DNA of 39,404 nt from contig JAHCJW010000014.1 in the NCBI GenBank assembly GCA_026126125.1, positions 1 to 39,404 on the forward strand, written 5' to 3'. The position numbers and the translations under genes are program-made. This document shows, piece after piece, positions 8,802-16,081 of the stretch. The stretch comes from Devosia sp. (GTDB lineage: Bacteria; Pseudomonadota; Alphaproteobacteria; Rhizobiales; Devosiaceae). A model generated the notes under the pieces. That model saw only the letters and a program-made list of their open reading frames with translations. It searched no databases and was not told the DNA's origin. The first letter of the stretch is position 1, and each line of letters opens with the position of its first letter.

Positions 8802-9644
8802 ATGGGCCTTCCCTTCCGGTTTCCCCGTTCCATTACGACCCTTCTGCGCAGCGCCGCCGTCGGTCTGGCCGTGGTGACCCTGGCCGCCTGCGCCACCGGC
8901 GGCGGGCTTTATGGCGCCATTCCCGGCGATAACCGGCCGCATGCCGGGGTCGATCGGGCCCGGGCCATGCCGATCCAGGGCATCGACGTGGCGCGCTATC
9001 AGGAAAATGTCGACTTTCCCAAGGCGCGGGCCGGCGGAGTTCATTTCGTCTTCATGAAGGCGACCGAGGGCAAGGACTATATCGACCCCGATTTCCAGCG
9101 GAACTGGACGCGGGCGCGCGACGCCGGCATGCCGCGCGGCGCCTATCACTTCATGACCTGGTGCTCGACGGCCGCCGAACAGGCGGCGTGGTTCACGCGC
9201 AACGTGCCGGCCGATCCGAGCGCCTTGCCGCCGGTGCTCGACCTCGAATGGAACAATCATTCGAGCTGCAAGGTGAAGCCGTCCAAGGTCGACGCGCTGG
9301 AAAAGATCCGGCTGATGCTCGAAGTGATGGAGCGCCACACCGGCAAGCTGCCGATCATCTATACCGACATGAATTTCCACCGCGATATTCTGGCCGGGGA
9401 ATATTTCCCCAATGCCTTCTGGCTGCGCTCCACCGCCGCCGAACCGCATGAGCGCTATAGCAACCGCCCCTGGACCTTCTGGCAATATACCCAGACGGGC
9501 GTGGTGCCGGGCGTGCGCGGCGAGGTGGACCGCAACGTGTTCTATGGCAATCAGAACGACTGGCTGATGTTCCTCTCGACCGGCTGCGATCCGCGCGCCA
9601 TCGCCGCCCTGGCCTCGACCGGCCGCTGCCAGTTCGCGAAATAG
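8802..9644 (+). CDS. GH25 lysozyme-like lipoprotein
   Basis: A 280-aa protein with a lipoprotein signal peptide (lipobox LAAC, Cys30) and a glycoside hydrolase family 25 domain from about residue 58: GIDVARYQ (Asp62) and LDLEWN with Asp147 and Glu149, the usual acid pair. GH25 enzymes cleave the glycan of peptidoglycan, so this is probably a membrane-anchored periplasmic muramidase for wall remodelling. Start ATG 8802 is chosen; a TTG at 8781 would add seven residues and neither has a strong Shine-Dalgarno. Monocistronic, divergent from yifB and convergent with marC. Confidence 0.9.
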   Translation: MGLPFRFPRSITTLLRSAAVGLAVVTLAACATGGGLYGAIPGDNRPHAGVDRARAMPIQGIDVARYQENVDFPKARAGGVHFVFMKATEGKDYIDPDFQRNWTRARDAGMPRGAYHFMTWCSTAAEQAAWFTRNVPADPSALPPVLDLEWNNHSSCKVKPSKVDALEKIRLMLEVMERHTGKLPIIYTDMNFHRDILAGEYFPNAFWLRSTAAEPHERYSNRPWTFWQYTQTGVVPGVRGEVDRNVFYGNQNDWLMFLSTGCDPRAIAALASTGRCQFAK

Positions 9645-9885
9645 GGCGAATAGGCCAAGCACCGTAAATTTGAGGCCAAATCCTCCCAAGCCATCGTCAC
9701 CACCGGGCTTGTCCCGGTGGTCCACACAAGGCCTGGGCCAAGGCTGGATTGCCCAGACAGGCCGGGCCGTGACGTCGGGCACCAGGGCTGGGTCATTTGG
9801 CCCGAGCGCGGCCCGTTTCTTTCCGATCGGCTCCATGCGCTTTGGAGGGGGCGCGTTCTATCGAACGCAAATTGCCGCTCTCACC
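9645..9885. repeat. Intergenic region with hairpin repeat between lysozyme and marC
   Basis: This 241-bp gap holds no convincing gene. It carries a perfect 9-bp hairpin, ACCACCGGG (9699-9707) with CCCGGTGGT (9713-9721) around CTTGT, a form common as a dispersed repeat in alphaproteobacteria, and a second hairpin GCGTTC (9853-9858) / GAACGC (9863-9868). Located between convergent genes, either may end transcription, but neither has a T-run. No second copy of the CCGGGCTTGTCCCGG type was seen in the window. Confidence 0.55.
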
Positions 9886-10521
9886 CTATGCGCCGCCCAA
9901 CAGCCCGCTGGCCTTGATACCGTCGAAGACGAATTGCACGGCGAGCGCCGCGAGCAGGATGCCGACGACGCGCGACACCACCGACAGCCCGGTCAAGCCC
10001 AGCAGGCGCTGGACGGGAATAGCGACCAGCAGCGTCACCCAGGCCAAGGCCAGGATGACGATCAGCGCGGCGATGATCAGCCAGAACTCGCTATCGGAAC
10101 GGGCGCCGGTGGTCAGCAGGATGACGGCGCTGATGGCGCCGGGACCGGCCAGAAGCGGCATGGCCAGGGGAAAGACGGAAATATCGTGGGCGCGGCGGGC
10201 TTCGCGTTCTTCCTCATCGGTGGTGCCGGTGCCGCCCGAGTGGCGGGCAAAGACCATGTCGATTGCGATCAGCAGCAGCAGGACGCCGCCGGCGGTGCGC
10301 AGCGCCGGAATGGTGATGCCGAAGACATCGAGGATCAGATTGCCCAGAAAGGCGAAGAACAGCAGGATCGCCAGGGCGATCAGCACGCCGCGCGTGGCGA
10401 AGACGCGGCGTTGCGCAGGCGTGTTGTCCTTGGTCAGCGCCGCGAAGATGAAGGCGATGTCGGCGACGCCCACCGTGGCGAACAGCGTGGCAAAGGCGAC
10501 CAGAAAAGGCGACGTATCCAT
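9886..10521 (-). CDS. marC: MarC-family integral membrane protein (UPF0056)
   Basis: A 211-aa protein with about six hydrophobic segments and the MarC/NAAT family pattern (FATVGVADIAFIFAALT near the start, FPLAMPLLAGPGAIS in the middle). Family members sit in the inner membrane; some have been reported as amino-acid transporters but most have no proven function. Start ATG 10521 (MDTSPFLVAF) is preferred to a TTG at 10542. It follows gshB in the same direction across a 74-bp spacer that contains a 12-bp inverted repeat. Confidence 0.88.
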   Translation of the reverse strand: MDTSPFLVAFATLFATVGVADIAFIFAALTKDNTPAQRRVFATRGVLIALAILLFFAFLGNLILDVFGITIPALRTAGGVLLLLIAIDMVFARHSGGTGTTDEEEREARRAHDISVFPLAMPLLAGPGAISAVILLTTGARSDSEFWLIIAALIVILALAWVTLLVAIPVQRLLGLTGLSVVSRVVGILLAALAVQFVFDGIKASGLLGGA

Positions 10522-10529
10522 GCTTGGTC

Positions 10530-10567
10530 CCGCAAATCTCAAAGTCTAGCACTTATGAGATTTGCGG
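10530..10567. promoter_or_regulatory. 12-bp perfect inverted repeat between gshB and marC
   Basis: CCGCAAATCTCA (10530-10541) pairs exactly with TGAGATTTGCGG (10556-10567) around 14 nt, and the interior AAGT/ACTT extends the stem with one bulge. On the transcribed strand no U-run follows, so it is not a typical intrinsic terminator. It lies 9 bp upstream of the marC start and could be an operator or an mRNA processing hairpin. Confidence 0.6.
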
Positions 10568-10595
10568 AAAAAGGCCAAGAGCCTCGATCAGGCCC

Positions 10596-11540
10596 TCAGG
10601 CCCGGCGCTTCTCGATGGCCTCCCAGATGAGGACGGCGATGTCGGGGCCGCCAAAACGCTTGATCTCGCGAATGCCGGTTGGGGAGGTGACGTTGATCTC
10701 GGTGAGGTAGTCGCCGATGACGTCGATGCCGACAAAGATCATGTCCCGCGCCTTGAGCGCCGGGGCGATGGCGGCGCAGATTTCGCGCTCGCGCTCGGTC
10801 AGTTCGGACAATTCGGGGCGGCCGCCGACATGCATGTTGGAGCGCGCCTCGCCCTCGGCGGGAATGCGGTTGAGCCCGGCCACCGGCTCGCCATCGATGA
10901 TGATGATGCGCTTGTCGCCCTTGCGCACGTCGGGCAGATATTTCTGCACCATGAAGGGCTCGCGAAAACTCTGCTCGAACAGCTCGATCAGCGAATTGAG
11001 ATTGTGGTCGCCCTCCTGGATGAAGAAGACGCCGGCCCCGCCATTGCCGTAGAGCGGCTTGACGATGATATTGCCATGCTCCCGGCGGAAGGCATGAATT
11101 TCGGCCCGGTCGCGCGTCACCAGGGTGGGCGGCATCAGCGCGGGGAAATCGGTGACGAGGATTTTTTCGGGGGCGTTGCGCACGGCGGCGGGCGGATTGA
11201 CTACCAGCGTCTTGGGGTGCAGGCGCTCCAGAATATGGGTGATGGTGATATAGTTCATGTCGAAGGGCGGGTCCTGACGCATCAGGACGACATCCTGGGT
11301 CGACAGATCGACCCGACGCGCCTCGCCGAGGCTGAAATGCTGGCCCTTTTCGGCGTCAATGACGGTGATAGGCTGGGCGAGCGCCGTCACCATATTGTCG
11401 CGCAGGGCCAGGGTGTCGGCGGTGTAGTGCAGCAGCTCGTGACCGCGTTGCTGCGCTTCGAGCATCATGGCGAAGGTCGAGTCGCCGCGCGGATTGATGG
11501 TGGAGACGTGGTCCATCTGGACGGCGACTTTAAGCGACAT
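10596..11540 (-). CDS. gshB: Glutathione synthetase
   Basis: A 314-aa ATP-grasp enzyme joining gamma-glutamylcysteine and glycine to make glutathione in the cytoplasm. Features: the N-terminal [21 protein letters not shown], the MRQDPPFDM substrate loop, the ATP-grasp lysine in [16 protein letters not shown], and the metal-site [12 protein letters not shown] near the C-terminus. Length is that of the prokaryotic enzyme. It follows yraN closely (9 bp between the gshB ATG and the yraN stop) in an rsmI-yraN-gshB array. Confidence 0.97.
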   Translation of the reverse strand: MSLKVAVQMDHVSTINPRGDSTFAMMLEAQQRGHELLHYTADTLALRDNMVTALAQPITVIDAEKGQHFSLGEARRVDLSTQDVVLMRQDPPFDMNYITITHILERLHPKTLVVNPPAAVRNAPEKILVTDFPALMPPTLVTRDRAEIHAFRREHGNIIVKPLYGNGGAGVFFIQEGDHNLNSLIELFEQSFREPFMVQKYLPDVRKGDKRIIIIDGEPVAGLNRIPAEGEARSNMHVGGRPELSELTEREREICAAIAPALKARDMIFVGIDVIGDYLTEINVTSPTGIREIKRFGGPDIAVLIWEAIEKRRA

Positions 11541-11549
11541 GTCGAACCC

Positions 11550-11930
11550 TTAGCTGTCGAAAGCATTGATGAGATGGCGTGGCCAGCGGCCCGGCGCAAG
11601 GAAAATTACGTCGAATCGGCAGGTCTTTTGCGCTTCGGCGGGGTGGCGGGACAGCCAATGCGCGGCGGCCCGGGCGATGCGCGCCTGGTTCACTGCCTCA
11701 AGCGCGGTGGTTTCGTCGCGGCCGGCGGCGCGGGTCTTGACCTCGACAAAGACGAGGGTGCCGAAGCGTTCGGCGACGAGGTCGATCTCGCCGACCGGGG
11801 TTTTGTAGCGGCGATGGCGAATGGAATAGAGCTTTGCCGCCAGGAAAAGGGCCGCCAGCGCCTCGCCGCGCTGCCCGTCGCGTTCGGATTTTCTTCTGTT
11901 ATTCCCTGGGCTTGAGGGCGAGCGCGGCAT
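11550..11930 (-). CDS. yraN: YraN family (UPF0102) putative endonuclease-like protein
   Basis: A 126-aa protein with the Holliday-junction-resolvase-like fold signature: GEIDLVA followed by LVFVEVKTR, a PD-(D/E)xK-type core. Biochemical role is not established for the family. Start ATG 11930 (MPRSPSSPGNNRRK) has AAGG 9 bp upstream and gives the usual length; the ATG three codons earlier lacks proper spacing. It overlaps the 3' end of rsmI by 32 bp, indicating translational coupling. Confidence 0.88.
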   Translation of the reverse strand: MPRSPSSPGNNRRKSERDGQRGEALAALFLAAKLYSIRHRRYKTPVGEIDLVAERFGTLVFVEVKTRAAGRDETTALEAVNQARIARAAAHWLSRHPAEAQKTCRFDVIFLAPGRWPRHLINAFDS

Positions 11931-12780
11931 CGTAGACATCCTTGCGCTTGAGGCCGAACCTGGCCGCGATCTCATCGACGGCGCCGCGCATGGGCTGGTC
12001 CCGCATGGCGATGACGAGGGCCGCCTGCCAATCCTCGGCCGATGGCGCGGCGGGTTCGGCCGCCCCGGCGACGGCGATCACCGCTTCGCCTTTGGTGTCC
12101 TCCCCGGCAAAGCGCGCGGCAAGATCGGAAAGCGGGCCGCGGAAGGTGCGCTCGAAACGTTTGGTCAATTCGAGCGAGACGCTGGCCGGGCGGTCGCCGA
12201 AACTCTCGGCCATGGCGGCGAGGGTGTCGGCAAGGCGGCGGGGCGATTCGTAGAACACCAGTGTTTCACGTGAATCTTTCAGCTTTGCCAAGGCGTTAGC
12301 GCGGGCGCCGGCCTTGTTGGGCAGAAAGCCGTGAAAGGCGAAGGCGTCGGTGGGCAGGCCGGCGACCACGAGGGCGGAGAGCAGGGCCGAGGCGCCGGGA
12401 ATGGGAAAAACCGGCAGATTGCCTTCGGCAAGAGCGCGGATCAGCGGAAAGCCGGGGTCGGACAGCAGCGGCGTGCCGGCATCGGAAATCAGCGCGACGG
12501 CCTCGCCATTGGCGATGCGCGCGACGATCTCCTCGGCGCGGGCGCGCTCGTTATGGTCATGTAAGGATTGGCGTTTTCCCTTGATGCCGTAGTGGTCGAG
12601 CAGGCGCGCCGAGGTGCGGGTATCCTCGCAGAGCACCAGGCTCGCGGCGGCCAGCGTCTCGAGGGCGCGCAGGGTGATGTCGCGCAGATTGCCGATGGGT
12701 GTCGAGACGACATAGAGGCCGGGGCCAAGGGCAGGGGCGGGAAACGGCATGCCGGCGATAAAATATTGAGGTGACGTCAC
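11899..12780 (-). CDS. rsmI: 16S rRNA (cytidine(1402)-2'-O)-methyltransferase
   Basis: A 293-aa SAM-dependent tetrapyrrole-methylase-fold enzyme that methylates C1402 in the ribosomal P-site. Motifs: LYVVSTPIGNLRDITLRAL, CEDTRTSARLL, ALISDAGTPLLSDPG and FYESPRRL. The start is taken as GTG 12780 because the SPQYFIAG...LGPGLYVV stretch before the ATG at 12750 resembles the N-terminus of rhizobial orthologues, although no Shine-Dalgarno is visible. The GTG is inside a 10-bp palindrome GTGACGTCAC (12771-12780). A parS-like site lies within the coding sequence. Confidence 0.94.
   Translation of the reverse strand: MTSPQYFIAGMPFPAPALGPGLYVVSTPIGNLRDITLRALETLAAASLVLCEDTRTSARLLDHYGIKGKRQSLHDHNERARAEEIVARIANGEAVALISDAGTPLLSDPGFPLIRALAEGNLPVFPIPGASALLSALVVAGLPTDAFAFHGFLPNKAGARANALAKLKDSRETLVFYESPRRLADTLAAMAESFGDRPASVSLELTKRFERTFRGPLSDLAARFAGEDTKGEAVIAVAGAAEPAAPSAEDWQAALVIAMRDQPMRGAVDEIAARFGLKRKDVYDAALALKPRE
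12262..12277 (+). other. parS-like site 3, inside rsmI
   Basis: TGTTTCACGTGAATCT matches TGTTTCACGTGAAACA at 14 of 16 positions. It is inside rsmI, where on the minus strand it encodes DSRET, so coding constraint may explain part of the match. Confidence 0.45.
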
Positions 12781-12878
12781 TGTGTTCGACCGGCTCCGCG
12801 AAAGGCTCAGCTTTGGTTAACCCGATTGGGGGACAATGTTAACGCATTGTGAGCATTTCGGGCCATGGAAGGGTGAAT

Positions 12879-14129
12879 TTGCGCTCAATCGGTTACTCCA
12901 GACGCGGGGCGCTGCTGCTGGCGCTATCGGGGCTCGTCTCGGCCTGCGCGCCGGGCAGGCTGCAATGGGGGTCGCGCAGCCTCGACTTTCCGACGCCCGG
13001 GGCCGCGATCGGGGGCGGGGCGGGCCAGCCCAATCCGACGCTGCCGCCGGCCGGCGGCGCGGCGGGATCGGGGCGGGTCGAGACTTTCGGGCGCGGGCCG
13101 GTGCCGGTGAGCCTGTTGCTGCCGCTCTCGGGCGAGCCGGCGCTGGCGCAAATGGGCCTCGGGCTTGCCAACGCCGCCAGGCTCGCCATCGCCTTTATAG
13201 AGGCCAATCCCAATATCGGGGAAAACATTACCATCACGCTGCGCGACACCGGCGATGGCGCGGCCGGGGCGAGCACGGCCGCGAGGGCGGCGGTGGCGGG
13301 CGGGGCGCAACTGCTTCTGGGACCGCTCAAGGGCGAACAGGTGGCGGCAGCCGCAGCGGTGGCGCAGGCGGCGGGCGTGCCGCTGATCGGGTTTTCCAAC
13401 GCGGCCAGTGTGGCGGGGCCGGGGGTCTATCTGCTCGCCGTGTTGCCGGAGATGGAAATGAAGCGCGCCATCGGTTTCCTCAAGGCGGAAGGCCGGCGGG
13501 GACTGGCGGGGATCTTTCCGACGACGCCTCATGGCGAAGCGCTGGCCACCGCCTTTCGGCAACAGGCCATCGCCGCCGGGTTTTCCCCCAGCGCCGTCTA
13601 TATGTTTTCCGCGCAGAACGAGGCGGCGCAGATCGCGGCCCAGGCCAAGCCGCTGGTCGCCAGCGGCATGATCGACGCGCTGTTCCTGCCCGAACGGGCC
13701 AGCGCGCCCGCCTTTGCCACGGCGCTCAACCAGGCGGGAATCGTCGGCAATGAATTGCTGCAGCTCGTCGGCTCCGCCGATTGGGCCGGCGATGCGGCGA
13801 TCCTGTCGGCCCCCGGCTTGCAGGGGGCGATCTATCCAGCGGTGGACGAGACGGGGCTCAACGCCATCGCGCCCGACTATGCGGCCCGCTTCGGCGGCCG
13901 GCCGCCGGCGCTCTCGACCATCGCCTATACCGGGGTGATCCTGGCCAATGTGAACCGGCTGTCGCTGGCGCGCCCGGCCTATAGCCCGGCGCTGATGACG
14001 GCGCCGGCCGGGTTCAGCGGCCGTGACGGGGCGTTCCGGTTCCTCAGCAATGGCCGGGCCGAATATGCGCTGGCCATCAAGCGGGTGACGGGTGGTGGGG
14101 CGGTGAGCGTCGAGGCGGCACGGATCTGA
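12879..14129 (+). CDS. LpoA-like penicillin-binding protein activator lipoprotein
   Basis: A lipoprotein of about 416 aa with a lipobox LVSAC near residue 23 and a periplasmic-binding (leucine-binding-like) fold: VPVSLLLPLSGEPALAQMG, LLLGPLKGEQVAAAA, VPLIGFSNAASVAGPGVYLL. The family includes LpoA-like activators of penicillin-binding proteins, often encoded divergently from rsmI, as here. The TTG at 12879 has GGAAGG at ideal spacing; GTGs at 12873 and 12849 are alternatives. It is probably anchored facing the periplasm and may act with wall-synthesis enzymes; a simple ABC substrate-binding role is possible. Confidence 0.85.
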   Translation: MRSIGYSRRGALLLALSGLVSACAPGRLQWGSRSLDFPTPGAAIGGGAGQPNPTLPPAGGAAGSGRVETFGRGPVPVSLLLPLSGEPALAQMGLGLANAARLAIAFIEANPNIGENITITLRDTGDGAAGASTAARAAVAGGAQLLLGPLKGEQVAAAAAVAQAAGVPLIGFSNAASVAGPGVYLLAVLPEMEMKRAIGFLKAEGRRGLAGIFPTTPHGEALATAFRQQAIAAGFSPSAVYMFSAQNEAAQIAAQAKPLVASGMIDALFLPERASAPAFATALNQAGIVGNELLQLVGSADWAGDAAILSAPGLQGAIYPAVDETGLNAIAPDYAARFGGRPPALSTIAYTGVILANVNRLSLARPAYSPALMTAPAGFSGRDGAFRFLSNGRAEYALAIKRVTGGGAVSVEAARI

Positions 14130-14134
14130 TTTTT

Positions 14135-14240
14135 AAAGCGCGTCGCGTTTCTTTCAGACCAGCTCCCTGCGCTTTAAGCCTTTGTTTTTCCGCATGGCTT
14201 TCTCCCGAAACCGGTTCCCACTTTCGGGAGACATGCTTTA
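14135..14240 (+). repeat. Two-hairpin intergenic repeat, copy B
   Basis: A 106-bp copy from TAAAGCGCGTCGCG to GAGACATGCTTTA. Arms TAAAGCGC / GCGCTTTA form hairpin one; GCATGGCTT...CCCGAAA pairs with TTTCGGG...GACATGC as hairpin two. It fills the gap between the convergent LpoA-like gene and histidine kinase; its last three bases (TTA) are the kinase stop codon read on the minus strand. Confidence 0.9.
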
Positions 14241-15746
14241 GGCGGCGTCCTGAGCGGCGAGGGTTTCGAGCGGCAGGGAAATGGCGACCGTGGTGCCCAT
14301 CGAGGGGGCGGAGTCGATCACCATGTGGCCGCCGCTCAACTCGGCAATGGCGCGTGAAATCGAAAGTCCGAGGCCGGGCCCGACGCCTTCGCGGGTGAAC
14401 GTGGCGTCGCCCAGGGCAAAGGGCTGGCTGAGGCTGTGCAGTCGCTCTTCGTCCATGCCGATGCCGGTGTCGGAAATTTCGATGACCACGCCGTCTTCCG
14501 CCGCAAAGGCGGCCAGGGTGATCTTGCCGCCCCGGGGCGTGAAGCGAACCGCGTTCTCGACGATATTGCTGACCATGCGCACATAGCCCAGCTTGTCGCC
14601 GCGCAACACCGCGCCGCAGGGCAGTCCATTGTCGAGTTTGAGCTCGGCGCGCTTGAGTTGCGCCCGGAAACGCCGGGACACGGTGGCGATGACCTCATCG
14701 ACCGGCACGGGGTCGTTTCGCAGCACTTTCCGCCCGCCTTCGAGCTCTGCCAGATCGAGAATGGTCGCGAACGAGGCCAGAAGATGTTCGCCGGAAGCCT
14801 TGATGGACTGGATATATTCGCCGTAACGCGGATCGCCGAGCGGGCCATAGGTCTCGTGCCGGATCAGTTCGGCAAAGCCGATGATATGGTTGAGCGGCGT
14901 GCGGATGTCGTGGCTGAGATGAGCGAGAAAGCTGGTCTTGGCCCGGCTCGCCGCCTCCGCCTTGATCTTTTCTTCGTGGTAGCGCCGGGCCAGAAGGCGT
15001 TGCTCTTCGCGGATGGTGCTGAGCAGGTCATCGGTGCGCTTGCTCTCGGTAATGTCGGAAACCAGGGTCATGAAGCCGCCATCGGGCATGGGGCGCTCAT
15101 CGACGAGCAGGCAGCTGCCATCCTGGCGGTGCAGCTCGAGGAGGCGGTGGCCTTCACTGGCCTGCACCAGTTTCATATAGCCGCCGGCCACCAGCGCGCA
15201 CAGCAGCGCCTCGTAGCCGAGCGCCATGTCCATCGAACCGAGCTGATGCCGATATTGTTCATTGCACACGATGAGCCTGCCCTGCGGCGTCCAGCAGGCC
15301 ACGCCTTGGGGAATGGAGGCGGCCAGCAATTCGTAGCTCTGCGTGCGTTCGGTGCCGTTGTTCTCGGGCTGGCGCCGCCGCCGGGCGCCCAGAACGGTCA
15401 CCAGTCCTGCGAGGGCAAAGGCGGCAAAGCCGCGGCCAGCCATTTCCGCCAGCGCGGTGTGCTGACCACCCGGAAATGCCGCTGCGCCCGAAGTGTTGGC
15501 CGCCGCGATGGTGCGCAGGGACGGTGGCTCAATCCGGGCCTGGCTCATGGTGGTCTGAGCGTCGTAGACGACGAAGAGCAGGGCGGACAGAAACGCCACG
15601 GCGGCGATCGCGGCAGTTGTCGAGGCGCCAAGGCCGCGCAGTGCCTGAACGGCGGTGATCCGGCGGTCGTCGAGGCTGATGAATCTCTCTCCCTCATCGA
15701 CACGCCTATTACGCGTGCCGACGCCGGGCGCCTCCGACGACAACAT
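14238..15746 (-). CDS. PAS-containing membrane histidine kinase
   Basis: A 502-aa sensor kinase: two transmembrane segments (about 43-61 and 105-121), a PAS domain (about 140-235), HisKA with phospho-acceptor His279 in AHLSHDIRTPLNHIIGFAEL, and HATPase_c with N-box NIVENAVRFTP and G-boxes DTGIGMD and GPGLGLSIS. The ETYGPLGDPRYGEYIQSI segment after the H-box is shared with PleC/DivJ/PdhS-type kinases. HDIRTP replaces the usual HELRTP. Start ATG 15746 follows GCGGAGAAATTC. CtrA-like motifs lie upstream. No response regulator is adjacent, so its partner is unknown. Confidence 0.9.
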   Translation of the reverse strand: MLSSEAPGVGTRNRRVDEGERFISLDDRRITAVQALRGLGASTTAAIAAVAFLSALLFVVYDAQTTMSQARIEPPSLRTIAAANTSGAAAFPGGQHTALAEMAGRGFAAFALAGLVTVLGARRRRQPENNGTERTQSYELLAASIPQGVACWTPQGRLIVCNEQYRHQLGSMDMALGYEALLCALVAGGYMKLVQASEGHRLLELHRQDGSCLLVDERPMPDGGFMTLVSDITESKRTDDLLSTIREEQRLLARRYHEEKIKAEAASRAKTSFLAHLSHDIRTPLNHIIGFAELIRHETYGPLGDPRYGEYIQSIKASGEHLLASFATILDLAELEGGRKVLRNDPVPVDEVIATVSRRFRAQLKRAELKLDNGLPCGAVLRGDKLGYVRMVSNIVENAVRFTPRGGKITLAAFAAEDGVVIEISDTGIGMDEERLHSLSQPFALGDATFTREGVGPGLGLSISRAIAELSGGHMVIDSAPSMGTTVAISLPLETLAAQDAA

Positions 15747-15792
15747 GAATTTCTCCGCAAATATAAGGGTTTAACCCAGGGCTGATTTGCCC

Positions 15793-15807
15793 TTAACAAC
15801 TAATGAA
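15793..15807. promoter_or_regulatory. Near-consensus CtrA-like site upstream of PAS kinase
   Basis: TTAA-N7-TGAA (TTAACAACTAATGAA), one base from the CtrA box TTAA-N7-TTAA, 47 bp before the kinase start codon. Confidence 0.4.
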
Positions 15808-15909
15808 TCATCGACATGGCTCTGTCCAGAGCGCCTTCGAGGCTGTTTTTCCGCCGCCGGAAAAACACGAGTCGAATGAATCACTTAGAGGTGAAGAAAA
15901 ATCCTTCTA

Positions 15910-15924
15910 TTAATCGCCTGTTAA
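15910..15924. promoter_or_regulatory. Perfect CtrA-type box
   Basis: TTAATCGCCTGTTAA matches the full CtrA consensus TTAA-N7-TTAA. It is in the 288-bp space upstream of the PAS kinase (164 bp from its start) and just before a small + strand ORF. TTAA pairs are rare in this GC-rich DNA. Confidence 0.5.
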
Positions 15925-15934
15925 GGAACGTCCC

Positions 15935-16081
15935 ATGAACGCCCCTGTGGACAACCGCTTTTCCCGCCGGAATCAGGCGCCGAGCCTTCTTCCGGCGGCG
16001 AGCTTTGTGGTTGCCACAGCTGCAAAAAATGACCTTACGCCGCCAGGATTCGGTCAAGAATATCGGCGGTGTTGCGGCTGA
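15935..16081 (+). CDS. Possible small ORF (48 aa), unverified
   Basis: An ATG at 15935 with AAGGAA upstream opens a 48-codon frame (MNAPVDNRFSRRNQAPSLLP...) whose end overlaps the 3' end of pepN on the other strand by 47 bp. The ribosome-binding site is good and a CtrA-type box overlaps it. No domain is recognisable, and the overlap with pepN could create the frame by chance. Confidence 0.3.
   Translation: MNAPVDNRFSRRNQAPSLLPAASFVVATAAKNDLTPPGFGQEYRRCCG

Noticed and set aside
9670-10710. 346-aa + strand open frame
   Set aside because: Mostly antisense of marC; Gln/Asp/Arg-rich and without a family.
12771-12780. GTGACGTCAC palindrome as a CRP/CREB-like regulator site
   Set aside because: It overlaps the rsmI start codon itself and no regulator with such a site can be argued here; probably chance.
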